Source: Thuidium tamariscinum
Lineage: Eukaryota; Streptophyta; Bryopsida; Hypnales; Thuidiaceae
Length of the DNA stretch: 64,000 nt
Direction: 5' to 3'
Assembly: GCA_947034885.2 (NCBI GenBank)
Contig: OX344757.2
Coordinates: forward strand, 2,728,001-2,792,000
Shown: positions 12,701-26,300 of the stretch, piece by piece
Numbering within the stretch: position 1 is the stretch's first letter
How the letters are laid out: every line of letters begins with the position of its first letter
Position numbers and translations under genes: made by a program
Notes under the pieces: generated by a model
The model's database searches: none
Told to the model about the DNA's origin: nothing
The model's input: the letters and a program-made list of their open reading frames with translations, nothing else

Positions 12701-13487
12701 AGAGGGCGTCAAGGCATTGTTCAGTCCAACTAATGGCTTCTCACTCATCCAATGTAATACTTGAATCTAAAAAACACAACCTTTCTTATTGACCAAATTC
12801 ATGAAATTCTGCTCAAGGATATTTCTATACAAAGCAGTAAGCAAAAATGTGCAAAAATTCTATAAAGGATTGAGGCGTTTAGGGGTTAAGCAGTCAACAT
12901 TGACTCTGCAATTGAAGCCACTTTGACAAATTAAATGGTGCAAACATTCATGCTCATTGGCACCATGAATCAATTAAGTGGGTGTCAACGAGCACAGCGT
13001 GAGTGTGATGGGCAGGGACTTGGAAGTTAAACTTAGACCAGCAAAAGTTGAAAACCTCTGGAGACTTTGAAAGTAAAATTTGTCTTTAGTTATTTCTGCA
13101 GAACACGAGAGTTGAATCATTCTGTTCATGCTCCATCAACTTTTTGTGCAAATCAGTCAATCCCTTGTTAAGTCCATTCCACAAAACAAAACAAATTAAA
13201 GATGATTGTCAATTTTTTCTTATGCAGGTTATGGAGGCCTTTGACACTCTTGGTGTAGAATCTTCTTAACAAGTGCACAAAATTCATGGCTGCTGAACAA
13301 AAGCACCAAACCTAACTCATCTGCATATGTGGCTTGCCTTCTCACAAAAGAATTGTGTCACCCCTGCTTCATGAATAGAATTAATTGGGTCATGGTAAGG
13401 TAAGTGAGCCCATCGCTGGCCAAATTATAGCAGTAGTGCTGTTTAATCAAGTCCTGAAATGTTACCATAAGTCCTGAAATGTTACCA
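9701..13487. other. AT-rich intergenic DNA, no gene seen
   Basis: Short interrupted frames only, with base composition typical of the intergenic DNA here. I see no protein motif, RNA gene or clear transposon end in this stretch. Confidence 0.4.
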
Positions 13488-13819
13488 TTAAGGTAGAAGG
13501 CTCAGTAATTGCCCATCTAAGGGCTGAAACTGAATTTTGGGGAGGTGAAACATCTTCAAATATTTTTCAGTATATTTTCCTTTGAAAGACAAGTGAAATT
13601 GACATGTAACCCAAGTCGTTTCATATGTTTTGGAGCTTTGTGGAATTTGTTATCAAATTTTGAAGTTGAAAAAGCATAGGATTCTAAAATGGTGCCCTAG
13701 CTGAAACGTACAATCAGTACACTATTGAAGGCTATGAATAAGCAACATGTACAAATGCTGTATATTTAAAGTAGGGCACCATTTTAGAACCTACTCCATT
13801 TAAGAGCCTTCTACCTTAA
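13488..13819. mobile_element. MITE-like element, perfect 16-bp TIRs
   Basis: TTAAGGTAGAAGGCTC (13488-13503) is matched exactly by its reverse complement GAGCCTTCTACCTTAA (13804-13819), giving a 332-bp element. The interior includes the segment found split around the nested insertion at 223-1720. There is no coding capacity. If TTAA or TTA is the target duplication, the TIR proper starts a few bases further in. Confidence 0.6.
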
Positions 13820-13899
13820 GATAATTTGACTTGGAATGGACTTTTGCTTCCATTTGGCTTACAATGGACTCACTTATATATCTTAACATGACAACCTCC

Positions 13900-14216
13900 A
13901 AGGTAGGAGGTGCAAAGATTGCTCATCTAAAAGTTGGAACTAAATTTTGGAGAGGTGAAACTTCTTGAAATTTGTTTCAGTAATTTTATTTGAAAGACAA
14001 GTGGATTGGCATCTAACCTACATCATTTCATATTTTTTTGAGCTTTGTGGAATTACTTATGAATTTTTGAAATTAAATCCACTCACACTCTAAAACTACC
14101 AAATGTACATTGTTTATACAATGCTATAAAGATGAAAAAACAACATATACAAGAAGTGTACATTTTGGGGATGTGGGTGATTTAAGAGCTTGAATGAATT
14201 TCAAGCCTCTTACCTT
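13900..14216. mobile_element. MITE-like element, sister copy of the preceding one
   Basis: Starts AAGGTAGGAGG (13900) and ends CCTCTTACCTT (to 14216), an imperfect inverted pair. The first ~170 bp align with the element at 13488: shared cores include 'gaattttggagaggtgaaac', 'gaaagacaagtgga' and 'gagctttgtggaatt'. The two copies lie only 80 bp apart in the same orientation. Non-coding. Confidence 0.5.
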
Positions 14217-15724
14217 AAGGTAAAATAACTCATTGTAGTAAGAATTAAGTGTTTGACCTCATGCCATTATTGGGTTTAAAAAATAAAAACTTTCTATATG
14301 TGAAGATAAGTGTGAAAAATGACAAGAATAGTTGAAATTATAATTATTTGACAAAATATGAATTTGTTATGAATTTTTGAAGAGTCTCGCCCATCATGAG
14401 CCAAAAGAGTCTAACGAATACTCCAAAAGGCCTAAACCAACAAAATATGTATGATCCATAAAACTCATCTTATTCACTTAAAGCACTCACAATATTTTCT
14501 AACATGGAAGGTCTAAAATAGTCACTTTCTACCATGAATTTACACTAAAAAGTTAGAAGTTTCTAATTCACTCACTAATCACTCCATTACACTCCATTAC
14601 TATTAACTACAACATTGATCAAAATCCAAATCTCATTTATTGAAAAAAACACATTAGATAATGGATCATTCCCTAGTTGTCTACTATGGATGTTGTAAAT
14701 CCAATGGGCCGTTCTTCCTTACCTGATTCTGGTTAAAACTTTGAAATAACATAATTGTTATTTCAAATTTTAAAAAGTAAAGTGTGATGCATTAATTTTC
14801 ATTTTAGTTGTTTTACATAGGGTTTCAATATTGGGCACAGTGAAAAGATTTTCTGGCATGTTGGGGACAATCTAAAGCATGTCATTACCAGAGTTGTTCC
14901 ATGTTTCTGGTTTGTTTCATGTTCCTGTTGCATATTCTGGCAATCTAAAGCAAGTCATGCATTACCAGAATTGTGGCGGGTTTCATGTTCCATGTTCCGA
15001 TAATCTAAAGCATGTCAGTAAGCTTACCATTTTCACAGACGAGAAGGCACCTGGCACCAATGGATCACATACAGAATGACCGATGTCTATTACTACCCGC
15101 AATTTCATTGCTTTGACTGGATCTCCATGAAATTGGCACTTCGGATCTAAGGCCTGCACGGTTTTGAAAACAGTTTAAAATCAGCACGCCCTGTTTTCCA
15201 TAACCGGGATCTTTAATCACCTGTTCCCTAGTCGGTCGATCCATACCTGGGCTCTTCAATCCTGTTAACTAGTCCATAATCAGGCCGGAACAATAATCAT
15301 GGTTGTGATGAACGAACCCAATGTCATGTTTTATACACTAAACACCCTCACCTACCTTGACTAAACGATTATTACTGAAACAACGACCCAATTGATGCTC
15401 GACCCCAGCTTGCATTCTGCGTGAATCTTTCTCGGTTCCTCAATCATGGAAGGCCGGCCAATGCTAATATCTTTGACAAGAAAAGAGATAGTGACAACTC
15501 TTTTCTTGCAGTCAGCTAGTGGCAACAAAGAAATGCCTTTTCTGAAAGTCCGTCCCACACGTATTGGCCTAATAGCGACGTACATTGGAACTCAGTCTAC
15601 ACTGCACAACGTTATAAGAACCGCGTTCGTGTTCGGATTCTCACATTCTACTGTACGTAAACAATACACTGAAATCCATCTTGAGACAGAGTTCAAACTG
15701 TGATTGATCGAAGACTGATCAGTC
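14217..15724. other. Intergenic DNA with a short imperfect tandem repeat
   Basis: No gene recognised. Around 14866-15017 the phrase CAATCTAAAGCATGTC (or a variant) recurs three times, with ATTACCAGA and GTTTCATGTTCC between occurrences, so a unit of about 60-80 bp is imperfectly repeated. The final few hundred bases precede the oxidoreductase gene and presumably hold its promoter; no core element could be assigned. Confidence 0.35.
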
Positions 15725-18172
15725 ATGGCGAAGTTGATGAGCGCCGCGCAATACTCCAAGTACCACGGCGGTCCATCAGCTCTGGAGGTATGAATTTGAA
15801 TCCCCCAAGTCTCGCACAGTGATTGTACTCAGGGATCAAGTAATCTCGTTCAAGCTTCCGTTCCAGATGCGCGCACAAATACTTCATTCTCATGGTTACT
15901 GTATTTCTCAGCTGGTGGTAAAAACAGACCTGTGTGTGTACACCTGACGGAGATCTGGATCCTGATTGCATTCCGAGCAAGGCGGCGTCTTGGGGAATCC
16001 GACACCTTCAAACTTGTGTCTCCAATTACTTTCCAATGCAGAAATATCCCGTGCAGAGGGCTTCCACCATCATCACGATCGGTGAAGCCCATGACAGATC
16101 GTGATCGATTATGTTTGAGGGGAGCTGGAATGCAGAGAGTGGATAAATCACACGCCAATTAGTGCACTAGTGATTGCTGTAATGGTTTGTGATTGGGAGA
16201 GAAAGGCGTCTTGACTTGCAAATTCTTTAACTCTGCATCCCGGCCATGTAAACTTCGCTGGATTCTGAAAAAAGGAATCACTCGTGAGTCAGTAGTCGGT
16301 TTTGGTGCTCATGCTGTGGTCGCCGATCAACGTGCAGTATGTCGATGTGCCCTTGCCAATTCCCAAGGACGGCGACATGCTGGTGAAAGTGGAAGCCACC
16401 AGTGTAAACATCGTCGACTGCAGGATCCAGGATGGCTTGCTCAAGTACATCCTCCCTCGCAAATTCCCTCACATTCCAGGTTAGACGAATTTCCTTCAGA
16501 AGTCCAAGCTAGCGGCTACGTCTGCATACAGAACCAAAAAATTGCGGTATTCCTCAAACTTAGCACTTTCACTGAGCGTTCTGAAATTTATACCAGTCCT
16601 AGACATTAGAGCTAAAGAAGTAAATGAATTGAAAAATGGCGTACGGAATACCGCCATTTCAACGAAATTTCCCATCCATACTAGCTGGATAATAAACTGC
16701 TAGTCAACTCACAGAAGATGTGAGTTACCTTCAATTCGATCAACCGAGACTCGTGGAAGAGAAAAACTGCGTAGATACGTAGGCTGATAGGCTAATTTGC
16801 TACTGAGTCTGCAAAGATGTTAATGCTTTATGGGGAGGTGCAGGTACTGATATCAGCGGCGAGGTGGTCAGCGTCGGACCTGGGGTGGTGGACTTCGCAC
16901 CTGGTGACAAGGTCCTCAGTTGGATAGATTTACTGGTAAGAATCTGATTAATGTAGTCTCCAAGTTGACAATACAGTAGACTTCACTTGAATTCTGCTCA
17001 AGTCCAACTTTCACCTCCTCTATTTTCATCAGCATTCGTTCGTGCTGCCCTGAAGGGCAAGCTGCATGAACGAGCACACAAGAACTCTTAAATAAGCATT
17101 TGATAGAAATTCACATCTTTTCAGAGAAGTCTGAAACGGTGGAGTTCTAGGCTGTGTCGGGATATATTTGGACGAAATTGTATCAAGCTAGCACACAATC
17201 ACTGGTTTGCCCGTGCAGAGAGGGGGTGGATTGGCAGAGTACGCTCTGGCTCCCGTGACGTCCACGGTGAAGAGACCAGCCAATGTTACAGCTGTGGAGG
17301 CTGCGTCTCTGCCAGTTGCTGCCATGACGGCACTCCAAAGTGCCATCCAACTGGTTGGGCTCAAGCTCGACGGATCAGGCCCGAAACTGAACATTCTCAT
17401 CACCGCCGCTTCCGGAGGGGTCGGCCTCTTCTGGACACAGGTAAACAACAGAGCATATATTCTAGGATTTCAATTCAAAGCACTACAGTAGTCAGTGCTC
17501 TGAAATTTGAATTTTAGTACTCGTCATTTACTTGAACTTAAGACTATTCATGGATCCCACATATTCTGGATGAACATTTGCCCCCATGAATTAATGAGGG
17601 ATTGCACTGTTTAAAAAATTAGTTCAAAGTAGACTCAGTGTGCAGTTTTTGATGAGTTGCTGAAGTGTGACCTATTTTCCACCCCTGTCGTACGAAAGCA
17701 GATAGCCAAGCTAGCCGGCTGTTTCGTGACTGCCACCTGTGGAGCCCGCAACATGGAGCTCGTCAGAAGCTTAGGAGCAGACGAAGTGTTGGACTACAAG
17801 AGCCAAGACGGAGCCAACTACAAGAGCCCGTCGGGAAAGAAATACGACGTGGTGGTGCAATTGGCCCCCTACCAACCCCTGGAAGCCTTCAAGCTCCAGC
17901 TGACCAAGCGAGGCAAGGTCATCGACATGACTCCAACTTTGAAGACAGTGCTTCGGAACTGGTACAACAAAATCACGCTCTCGAAACAGAGCTTTGTGCC
18001 GTTCGTCCTGGACGCCAAGAACACGACCTTCTTGCAGATGGTCACCGACTTGGTGGCAGAAGGCAAGTTGAAGGTGGTGGTGGACTCGACGTACTCCCTG
18101 GCTCAAGCCAGAGACGCATGGGCCCGAAGCATCGAAGGACACGCCGCAGGCAAAATCGTCGTGGTCATGTGA
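15725..18172 (+). CDS. Quinone oxidoreductase-like protein, ceQORH type (MDR family)
   Basis: Zinc-free medium-chain NADPH oxidoreductase, closest by eye to the chloroplast-envelope quinone oxidoreductase homologue of plants (ceQORH, 329 aa in Arabidopsis). Exons by GT-AG boundaries and protein similarity: 15725-15787, 16338-16479, 16844-16935, 17219-17440, 17702-18172. Joined they give 329 aa without a stop. Features in order: N terminus MAKLMSAAQY; GroES-like half with PRKFPHIPG then TDISGEVV across the exon 2/3 junction; GGGLAEYA; Rossmann glycine motif AASGGVG; TATCGARN; SLGADEVLDYK; SPSGKKYD; C-terminal GHAAGKIVVVM. There is no cleavable transit peptide, as known for ceQORH, which reaches the inner envelope by a non-canonical route. 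Family members reduce reactive carbonyls or quinones with NADPH; the exact substrate is not visible. A short divergence after GGVG (LFWTQ at the exon 4 end) is the only oddity. Confidence 0.92.
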
Positions 18173-18225
18173 AGACGACAAGCAACTAATTGCAACAAGT
18201 ATCGACACCAAGCTCAAGTCACTAA

Positions 18226-18231
18226 AATAAA
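18226..18231 (+). terminator. Candidate polyadenylation signal of the oxidoreductase gene
   Basis: AATAAA 54 bp after the stop codon, followed by a T-rich stretch. Good position for a plant near-upstream element. Confidence 0.45.
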
Positions 18232-20661
18232 AATGAGCAGATTTGACCTGTCTTTGTAGTTTAAATTCTCTGAAGCCAATGTGTTTAGACCTGACTTAAG
18301 TCGATAGGATCTCGATTAGATTATGATCCAGACGAACTGGAGGATAAGTTCCCTCTTCATGTATGGATTTCACTGTGTATTATAAATTCCAAACAGTTTC
18401 TGGTGCTCCTCAATCGAAAATCTCAAAAATCAAATTCAAATTTGATGTAAAAGCTCGGTTTTCGCAAATGTTCTGTGCGGACAAATTAACAATCGGAGTA
18501 TAAATGAACAAAAATTCTTGGGTCAGTTTCTTAGCCAACATTTGCAGTCCAATAGCTTTTACCGATTTCCAATTCAAACTTCCGTGTAAACCTTGAGCAG
18601 AAAAGGCAGTGTTGTCGAAAATAGACACCTTAATTATATTTCAAATAACCTTCGATTGTGTTCATTTCAATTATGTTTCGAAGTAACGGTACTTTATTCT
18701 AAGCACAAATACGAAGATTGATAAAATTTGCACACCGTTCAACAGAGTACTGAACCAGATATCGGAAAACAGAGTGAATTGGATTTTACTCTGTTTTCAG
18801 GTAGACTCGAAATTCAAGGGCTAAAAATGACGCAAAAGGATTGCAATTTTCACCTGCAGACCGCCGAGAATCAACATCCATTGATTATTGATTGAGCAGC
18901 TGGCGATCGACATGGTTTGAAAATGCCCGTTACTTCTCTGGCAGATCCATGTACTCCGAATGCTGAAATTCCAGAAATTGCTCCTTGCAACTCCGATCCA
19001 GCGGCATAGCTGCTTTGACAAGAGCAGTAATGGGGGTGAACTTAGAATCATGGAGTGAATCACCTCGCAAAGAGAGCGCATAAGCAGTCCGTATCCGGAG
19101 CATGAAAACAAGCAAGGAGGAAGCACAACGCCGTGAGGTAGCAACAATTGAGAAGACACAAGATTCGAATATCACCATGCACGAAGTATGAAGGGGAGTC
19201 GCAGATCACTGCGGACATCTGAACAGTGATTCTGCAAGTTCGCTGAACGCCAGACCCTGGAAGTCGAGGCCGGCGTCTTCAACGAACTTCGGGAGTTCCC
19301 CATACAAACTTCCCTCGAGTTGGAAGAGCTTGCGACTTTCGCGACAAGGATTAGAGCGGGGGAAGAAAAGGCATTCCCGCACACCAAATGAATGTTTGAA
19401 TGTGTATAAATGTCATTGTTATTTTTGGTAGCATTTAATCTATTGTTGATATTGACAAATGACAATTATAGTTTAATTTTTTTGGATTAATTATGGTAGA
19501 AACACCTATACTTGATCACTTCAGCAATTTTTTCCATGTAGCGAGATAGGAAAGATTGCAAATTTTTCATAATTTTATTCCCAAAACTAAAATTACTATG
19601 ATTTTTGGAAGCCAAAAAGTGTTGTGAACCTATAGCCAATGTTTAGAATCTTCTAATTCAGATCATAGCGAAGATTACTTTTTCAATCACTACTTCCTAC
19701 ACACTTTATGACACTTTGGGACATGTGTCATGACCTTATTAGTTCCAACCTTGAAAATGGGGAGAAGGTATATTCCAAACTTTGATTGTAAATCTCTTCT
19801 AGTTGTGGTTGGAAATAGCCACATCCTGTAGGTTGGGTGCATGACTATGTGGGGCCTTGGTAGGGAATAGGTGGTTCTACCTAATGTGCATTATGAACTC
19901 TAGTCTTTGTAAAAAAAATTACACCAAAAAATGCATTACACAGTCGTAAAATAAAATTAAACTCATTGCCTAATTCAACAAATATTTCATATGTCAGGAC
20001 ATTAAAGTATAGCAATGGTCCATATTGCAATGTATTCTCTCTCTATCGTGGCTAATGCCACATGTGCCATACTTTCAATTCAAAAATCAAATTTTGTAAG
20101 AACTAATATCATTTGCAGGATTGTCAAATTGTTGATACTTTAAATTCTTTATAAATGTGGTTTTCCTTCAATTTTTGTGTACAACTTGACATGATGTATA
20201 CCAGCATGCTAGGATACAAAATACTTTTTCAAAATTCTATGAGAATATTAACAAAAAATAAATTAATTCTAAATCACAATGACGAGAATTGAATCTTCAA
20301 CATAGCAAATTTTGAAACTAATTTTCTTTCAAATCACAACTATTTTTTCTTCAAAATTCCATAAACCAAAGAATATATTGCACATTACAACTTTCATTGT
20401 ACACTTTTTGGAAATGTCCATTAATATTTAAGGTATGGTTGTTTGAATGAAAACATTTAGATTTGTACTTAGCTTCGGTAGTTAGTGTATTACAATGGCC
20501 CAACCTCTATTTTCCTTGTGGATTAAGGAGCTTGGTTGTAACCTATTTTCTCAAGTTTGTCACCATATATAATGCACAAGGTAATTGAGTGCTCAATTTA
20601 TTTTCTAGAACTTATTAAATTGAATGAATTTAAATGTTGATTTTTACATTTTATTCTTTTT
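18232..20661. other. AT-rich intergenic DNA, no gene seen
   Basis: After the oxidoreductase 3' end there is a moderately GC-balanced stretch to about 19400 with short frames on the minus strand that I cannot identify, then very AT-rich DNA. No motif or RNA gene supports a call. Confidence 0.35.
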
Positions 20662-21785
20662 CACTAAAAGAAATCCATGACAAATATTAAGTGACACCCA
20701 ATGTGACAACTTGCATTTTTTTTGTCAACAGTAATGTCTACCATAATCTAATAATATCTGCTATAATCTCTTGATGTATGCTACAATATTTTAATACAAG
20801 ACCAAAAAAGAATGGGGTATTTATTGAAGTGTTTTAAGTATAGTCCTTGTAGTGTAGTCTTGTAAGTAATGACTTTTAAAGGTTGCTTTTAGTAAAAATT
20901 TATTAGAAATAAATATACTTTCAACCATTAGAAAAAATTAGAATTGTCTAAAGGGTTTTTAATTATAGTTTGATTTTTTGGCCATAATGCAATTACAAAA
21001 ATAAAAATTAAACATTAAAAATATATATTTTAAATATTCTAGAAGTTGCAAATCTCATCTAGCACTAATAGCGCCCCATCATTTAAATTTAAAAAAAGAT
21101 GTCTATAGTTGCATTGTTCAAATTCAATGGTGCACATGTAAAGAGGGTGCAAAGTTTGTGCATTCATCTCAATTTGGACTCATTGCAAATTATTTTTAGG
21201 TTGCGAGTTTTTCACTTATAATTTATAAGGCCTCTATTCCTCTTAAAAGATACATTGTAGGAATCGATCTTACACTACCACAAATATATTTTGGTGTGAT
21301 TCCAACACAAGTTGCTCTCCTTCGTCTTTTCATGGAGGTTAGTTGGTTATCATATTGGCCTCCTATCGCAACCCATAGTAAATGTAATCCTAAGCTGTAA
21401 GACCTAACTCATATGTGGATGCAGCTAAATTCCTCTATTTGCAAGCTCTAAGCATCTAATTACAAGTTCTAATTCCTTGTAGCATAGCTCTAATTCTTCG
21501 CAACAGAGATCATGGTCTTTTTCAAGAACACAAAATGTTTGACTCAACAATCTCATGACTTCTTGATTTTAGGTTTAAATTATTCCTAATGAAGGTCTTA
21601 CTAAAAGCACTTTTTTCAAGTCATTATTATATAGGATTATACTACTAGAAATTTATGATTATATTTAAAACACCCTTTCTCTTATAATATAGTATGGTGG
21701 ACAATATTGTTGGTATATAAATTATACAAATTGTTACATTAGATGTCACCTAAGATCCATCACCCAAAACAATTTTCTTACAATT
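20662..21785. mobile_element. Decayed CACTA-type non-autonomous element
   Basis: Begins CACTAAAAGAAATCCATGA and soon reaches 'gtgacacccaatgtgacaac'. Its right part reads 'ttgttacattagatgtcacc' followed by 'aaaacaattttcttac'. These are the same subterminal phrases as in the foldback MITE at 39965-40160, in inverted order, so this looks like a diverged ~1.1-kb relative. The right terminus is degenerate and its end is approximate. The intact CACTA element begins about 20 bp further on. Confidence 0.35.
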
Positions 21786-23349
21786 ATTTTGATTTATAAA
21801 CGAGTCACTATAAGAAACCTCAGTTTTTAGTGACGTTAGTTCAGAACGCCTTGTGTTGTATTGAACACACAGACATCTGAAGAAGAAAGGCGTTCGGTTT
21901 GAGAATTTTCGGTGGCACTTCATGAAACAAAGGTAGTGCTCTTGAAAACAATGTTCCTGCTCATCATGATGACACTGTTCTTGTGGATGCCATGTACAAT
22001 GTCCACGTGTTTAAGAACAACATACAAGTAGAAAACGAAACACTGCTTCCTATGTTGTTTTCGTAGGTACTACAAATAGTTATCTTTCCATGTCAACTAG
22101 GAATGGATACTCACAATGTCCACAGCATTTTCAAGAATTGGTTGTACCGCGGTTGCGGTCATACCAGAAGACAGTGTTCCAATTTAGTACATTTTAGGCA
22201 GTACATACTCTTCGGTTAGAATCACCAATTGCATTGTACAGTCAAAATTATTTGAATAACGATACTACAAGTGGTGAAGCCACCACTTTCATTCATGAAA
22301 AACTGTAAGAATAGAATTCAAGGAAGCTTCATCGCAAATTATTCTGTGCACTATTGGTTACATTCTAGGTTTTCTTTAAAATTCCTTTATTCATTCATCT
22401 CTCTCTATGTTCTTTTGTTTTTTTAATTGATACGTCTGAGAAAATTTTAAAGAAGACATTAATGTTTTCAATTATAATGTGGGCTAGTTTAGGCAAAAAC
22501 ATTCAAATTCGCTTAGTAATCGATGTTTCAAAATTGTTTTCCACTAATGCTGGTAACACAGTATGATTTCACTTGATGTCCTTACATTCCTTACACACTC
22601 TAGTGTTCACTTCAGTGAAACATGAAATCTTCATTTCCAGAGAATCTACGTACAACACTCTTAATTGTAAACCCCTTGTTGTACTTCACCTACGTTTTCA
22701 TGTGTACGGTACCACACATTGTCCACCAACGTCTCACTCGACAACCCGCAAGAGCGCAATATGTCTTCCTCTATATGCGCCACTGCTATAACAAATGGAG
22801 CTGTGTTTCCTAGTATGCTTCTACCACTCTACCAACTTTTGTGAAAGACGTCTCACTCTTTCAGATAAAATGTCTACGACCCTTCACGAAAACCTTCAAG
22901 ACGATTCGTAGAACTTACAGTAACAAGAAGAAAGTGCAGTCTTGATGCCAAGAATTGCGTTCAACTTCCACAACTTCCGTCTCACTTATGGAAGACTGCG
23001 TTTAGACTGCGTTGCTTCCAACAGAATGTGGGGTGTGCAGAATGCTCCCTTCGTAATTTGAAATTCTGCGTTTCAAAGTGTCTCCACGGAATAAGACAAC
23101 AACAAACCATCATTCAACAAGGAACACAGTGAACTGTAGGTTTCAATGAAACATTCTGCTTGACGTTACAAGACTTCTACACAATATACTCCACGCATTC
23201 CATTGAATGCATCACAGTTCGAATATAGATTTTGTCAAATACAACGCAGTTCTCTTGTACTGTGTTTTTGTCAAACTGTTCAGTTTGGATACATTCTAGA
23301 CAATGTCCTATACATATTGTTCCACTTAACATACACTTCTCTACATTCA

Positions 23350-26300
23350 CTACATTGGCTCTTGCTGCGCTGCTCTTCCCCGTCCTATCCGAAGGTATGT
23401 GCCGCCGACGGTTCGAGGTTGGTGTTCCGGTTCAGCTTGTACCATGGGGGCATGCAAACCAACAAACTCTGCGTCATTCCCTACGTGCAACATGTTCTCA
23501 CTATCTGTTGCAAATATCGGTTCCTTCCGTCTACCTCTGACATCTGTTCTACAAACTACCTTCCATCCACGTTTGTGAGGATCATCTGAAAAAAATACTT
23601 GTTGACAATGCAAAGGAAAAGCAAATGAATCAGCATGCACTTTTCCATCCATATGGTTGAAGTTCGCCACTGTGAATCCATACTTGTCTCGCACAATGTT
23701 TGGTGATCGAGCATCATGCGATGCACGAACCCAATCACAAACAAAGACGGTGGTGCAATGACTTCGATAGTCCAACTCCAATATCTCTTCTATGTATCCT
23801 ATATAGTCGTCAGTACTCTCAACGGGTCTCCCATTTCGAATACCCCATCGCATTTCCCTTGTAAAAGACGCAACAACACAAGAATCCCTTGTTACTAGCG
23901 CTGCTTCAGAGCTACGTACCCTGAAGTGGATTCTGTAACAGTACATTTGGCGATGTGATGTTGCGTATCTTTCAGGTGGTACAGTATACTGAAGAACATC
24001 TGCTGCCACATCTTCACCTCTACTTTGCACATCACTTACTTCTCCACGAAACCAGTCTGCAAATGATGGCAGCTCCGCCAACTCAATCGGGTACCGCATT
24101 CCCCCTACTACATGTCGACGCCTACTGTGCAGGCGATACTCCTCTCGCTCTTCCCACCTTCTTGTTTTTTGAACAACATATTTTCTGCCAGAAACAATTT
24201 ATGTTCCATGTTAATATGTGCGTCAAAGGAAGTAGGTTAAAGAAACAGAACTAACAGTAATCGCAGCACTTTTAGAAACGTGCTCCTCCTTTGAGTTCGA
24301 CACTGTAGACTTCTCCAAGGGCATCTAGAACATTGTTCTTCTAACACTTCTTCTTCATTCTTAAACATGACCTTCTACACTTAAGAACATGCTCACAATT
24401 TTCTACACAAAGTGCACCCTCAAGTGAAAGAAATGCTCTCACGCTTAAGATGCACACTTACTCTTGCCATGACTGCAAACTCCCTGCATTTTCTAAGATG
24501 AAGGCATGTACATAGGTCTGCATCTCCTGTGTCATTTTGCGCTTCTTCGCTTCATGAGTTGGCAAAATTTCGTCATTCATTATGGCATCTTCCGTTGCAT
24601 CCCACACACGTTGCGTCGTTCCTCTATATTGCTTCATGTACTCAGTACAGAACCCCAGTGTGTCTTCCATTCGATACCCTTCCGCAATACTTCCTTCAGG
24701 GTGCGCATATATACAAACATAATCTTTCAATGTTTTCATGTACCTTTCAATGGGATACATCCATCGACAATGCACTGGACCGCACATGAATAATTGTTGC
24801 ACAAGATGTACTGGAAGATGTGTCATGACGTTCAAGAATGTCGGTGGGAACTCCTTCTCTAACAAGCATGTGGCCATCACCACATCCTTCAGTAGATTTG
24901 CTTCGTCAGACTTTCATACCTGTTTTGCACAAATTCTCTGGAAAACTCTGCTTATCTTTATAATCGCCAGATGTACATTTTCATCGAGGACACCGCGCAC
25001 TGCCACTGGGAGTATTTGCATTCCAAAAAAGAACAGAACCTCATTTTAGTACTTTCAAGTACTCTGTTTCCTTCTGCCAAACAAGAGATTTTTATCACCA
25101 ACTCATAAATACATTATGTTCTTCTGAACATTGTTCATATCGTACTCACTCGTCCATGCACAGTGTACACCATATCATGTTCCGTTATTAATTACTGAAC
25201 ATAAATAATATTGTTTCCTCATGCACAACGATTTCGCATAAAGCAATCGCTCTTTTTGATGACTACTTCCTCACAGTACGTACCTGTTGCATGAGGACAT
25301 GATAATCATGTATTTTCATGTACTGAAGCTTTCCATCCACTAGACGTTTGTGAATTGAGCCCACATAATTAGTTGGTGTTCGAATACTTGATATGATACC
25401 AATGAATTCCTTGCGCTCTTCTGCATCCAGCACATAAGGCGCTTGAGGCATGAAATACTCCGCATTATGGTGCTCAGTCGGTTGTAGCCATATTTCTTTG
25501 CGTATGCCCATGTCTTGTACATCTTGACGACTGCCAGCACTATCATTCATAGCCATCAATGTCTTCACGATATTCTCACAAATATTTTTCTCGCAATGCA
25601 TAACATCCAATAAATGTTGGATGAGTAAATACTGTTATACACAAGGCTCACTATTAGTTTCTTTGCACGTTTCCGAATACTTATAAAACAACAACTTGAA
25701 CTGATGATACTAAGGATGTCAATTGAAAACAACCCTCCACCACAAACTAAAACAGAAACCTACACTACCTCACACCACATACTACAACCTCTTATAACCT
25801 CCATACTGTCTCCCTCAGAATTATTGCCACATCTTAGTACTAAAAACAAGCACGGTTGAATGGATGAGAACCTGCCAATATGCTAGTCCGTATAATGCGC
25901 ACAATCGTTTCACGCCTGTGTAATGCACTGGATCATCTTTTTCATTTTCTCTTCCACCTATATCTAAATAAGATTGCCGCCATGCAGCGTACCATATGAC
26001 ATCAAGTCCGGATACTATAGCTGGCTCCTCACGGTCTTCAATTGCTCCATTGAACCTCTTATTTTGACGATAAGGATGATGGCGAGGTAAGTAACGTCGT
26101 ATGCCTCCATACACTATTTTTGAACCTCTGATTCTCCCACCTACTAGAAGATCTCCAGTTCGTGCCATGCGTGCATCAGTGTCTGGTCCACATGGAGGAC
26201 ATCCTTTATAACCCTTACAACATAGGCCTGAAATTAGACCGTATGTTGGAAAATCTGATATGGTCTACATCACCAACCCACGAAGTACAAAACTACGTGC

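Noticed and set aside
24903-24919. A 17-bp mini-intron in TNP2 removing the TGA at 24914
   Set aside because: Too short for a plant intron; the frame reads straight through to the next conserved block, so a nonsense change is simpler.
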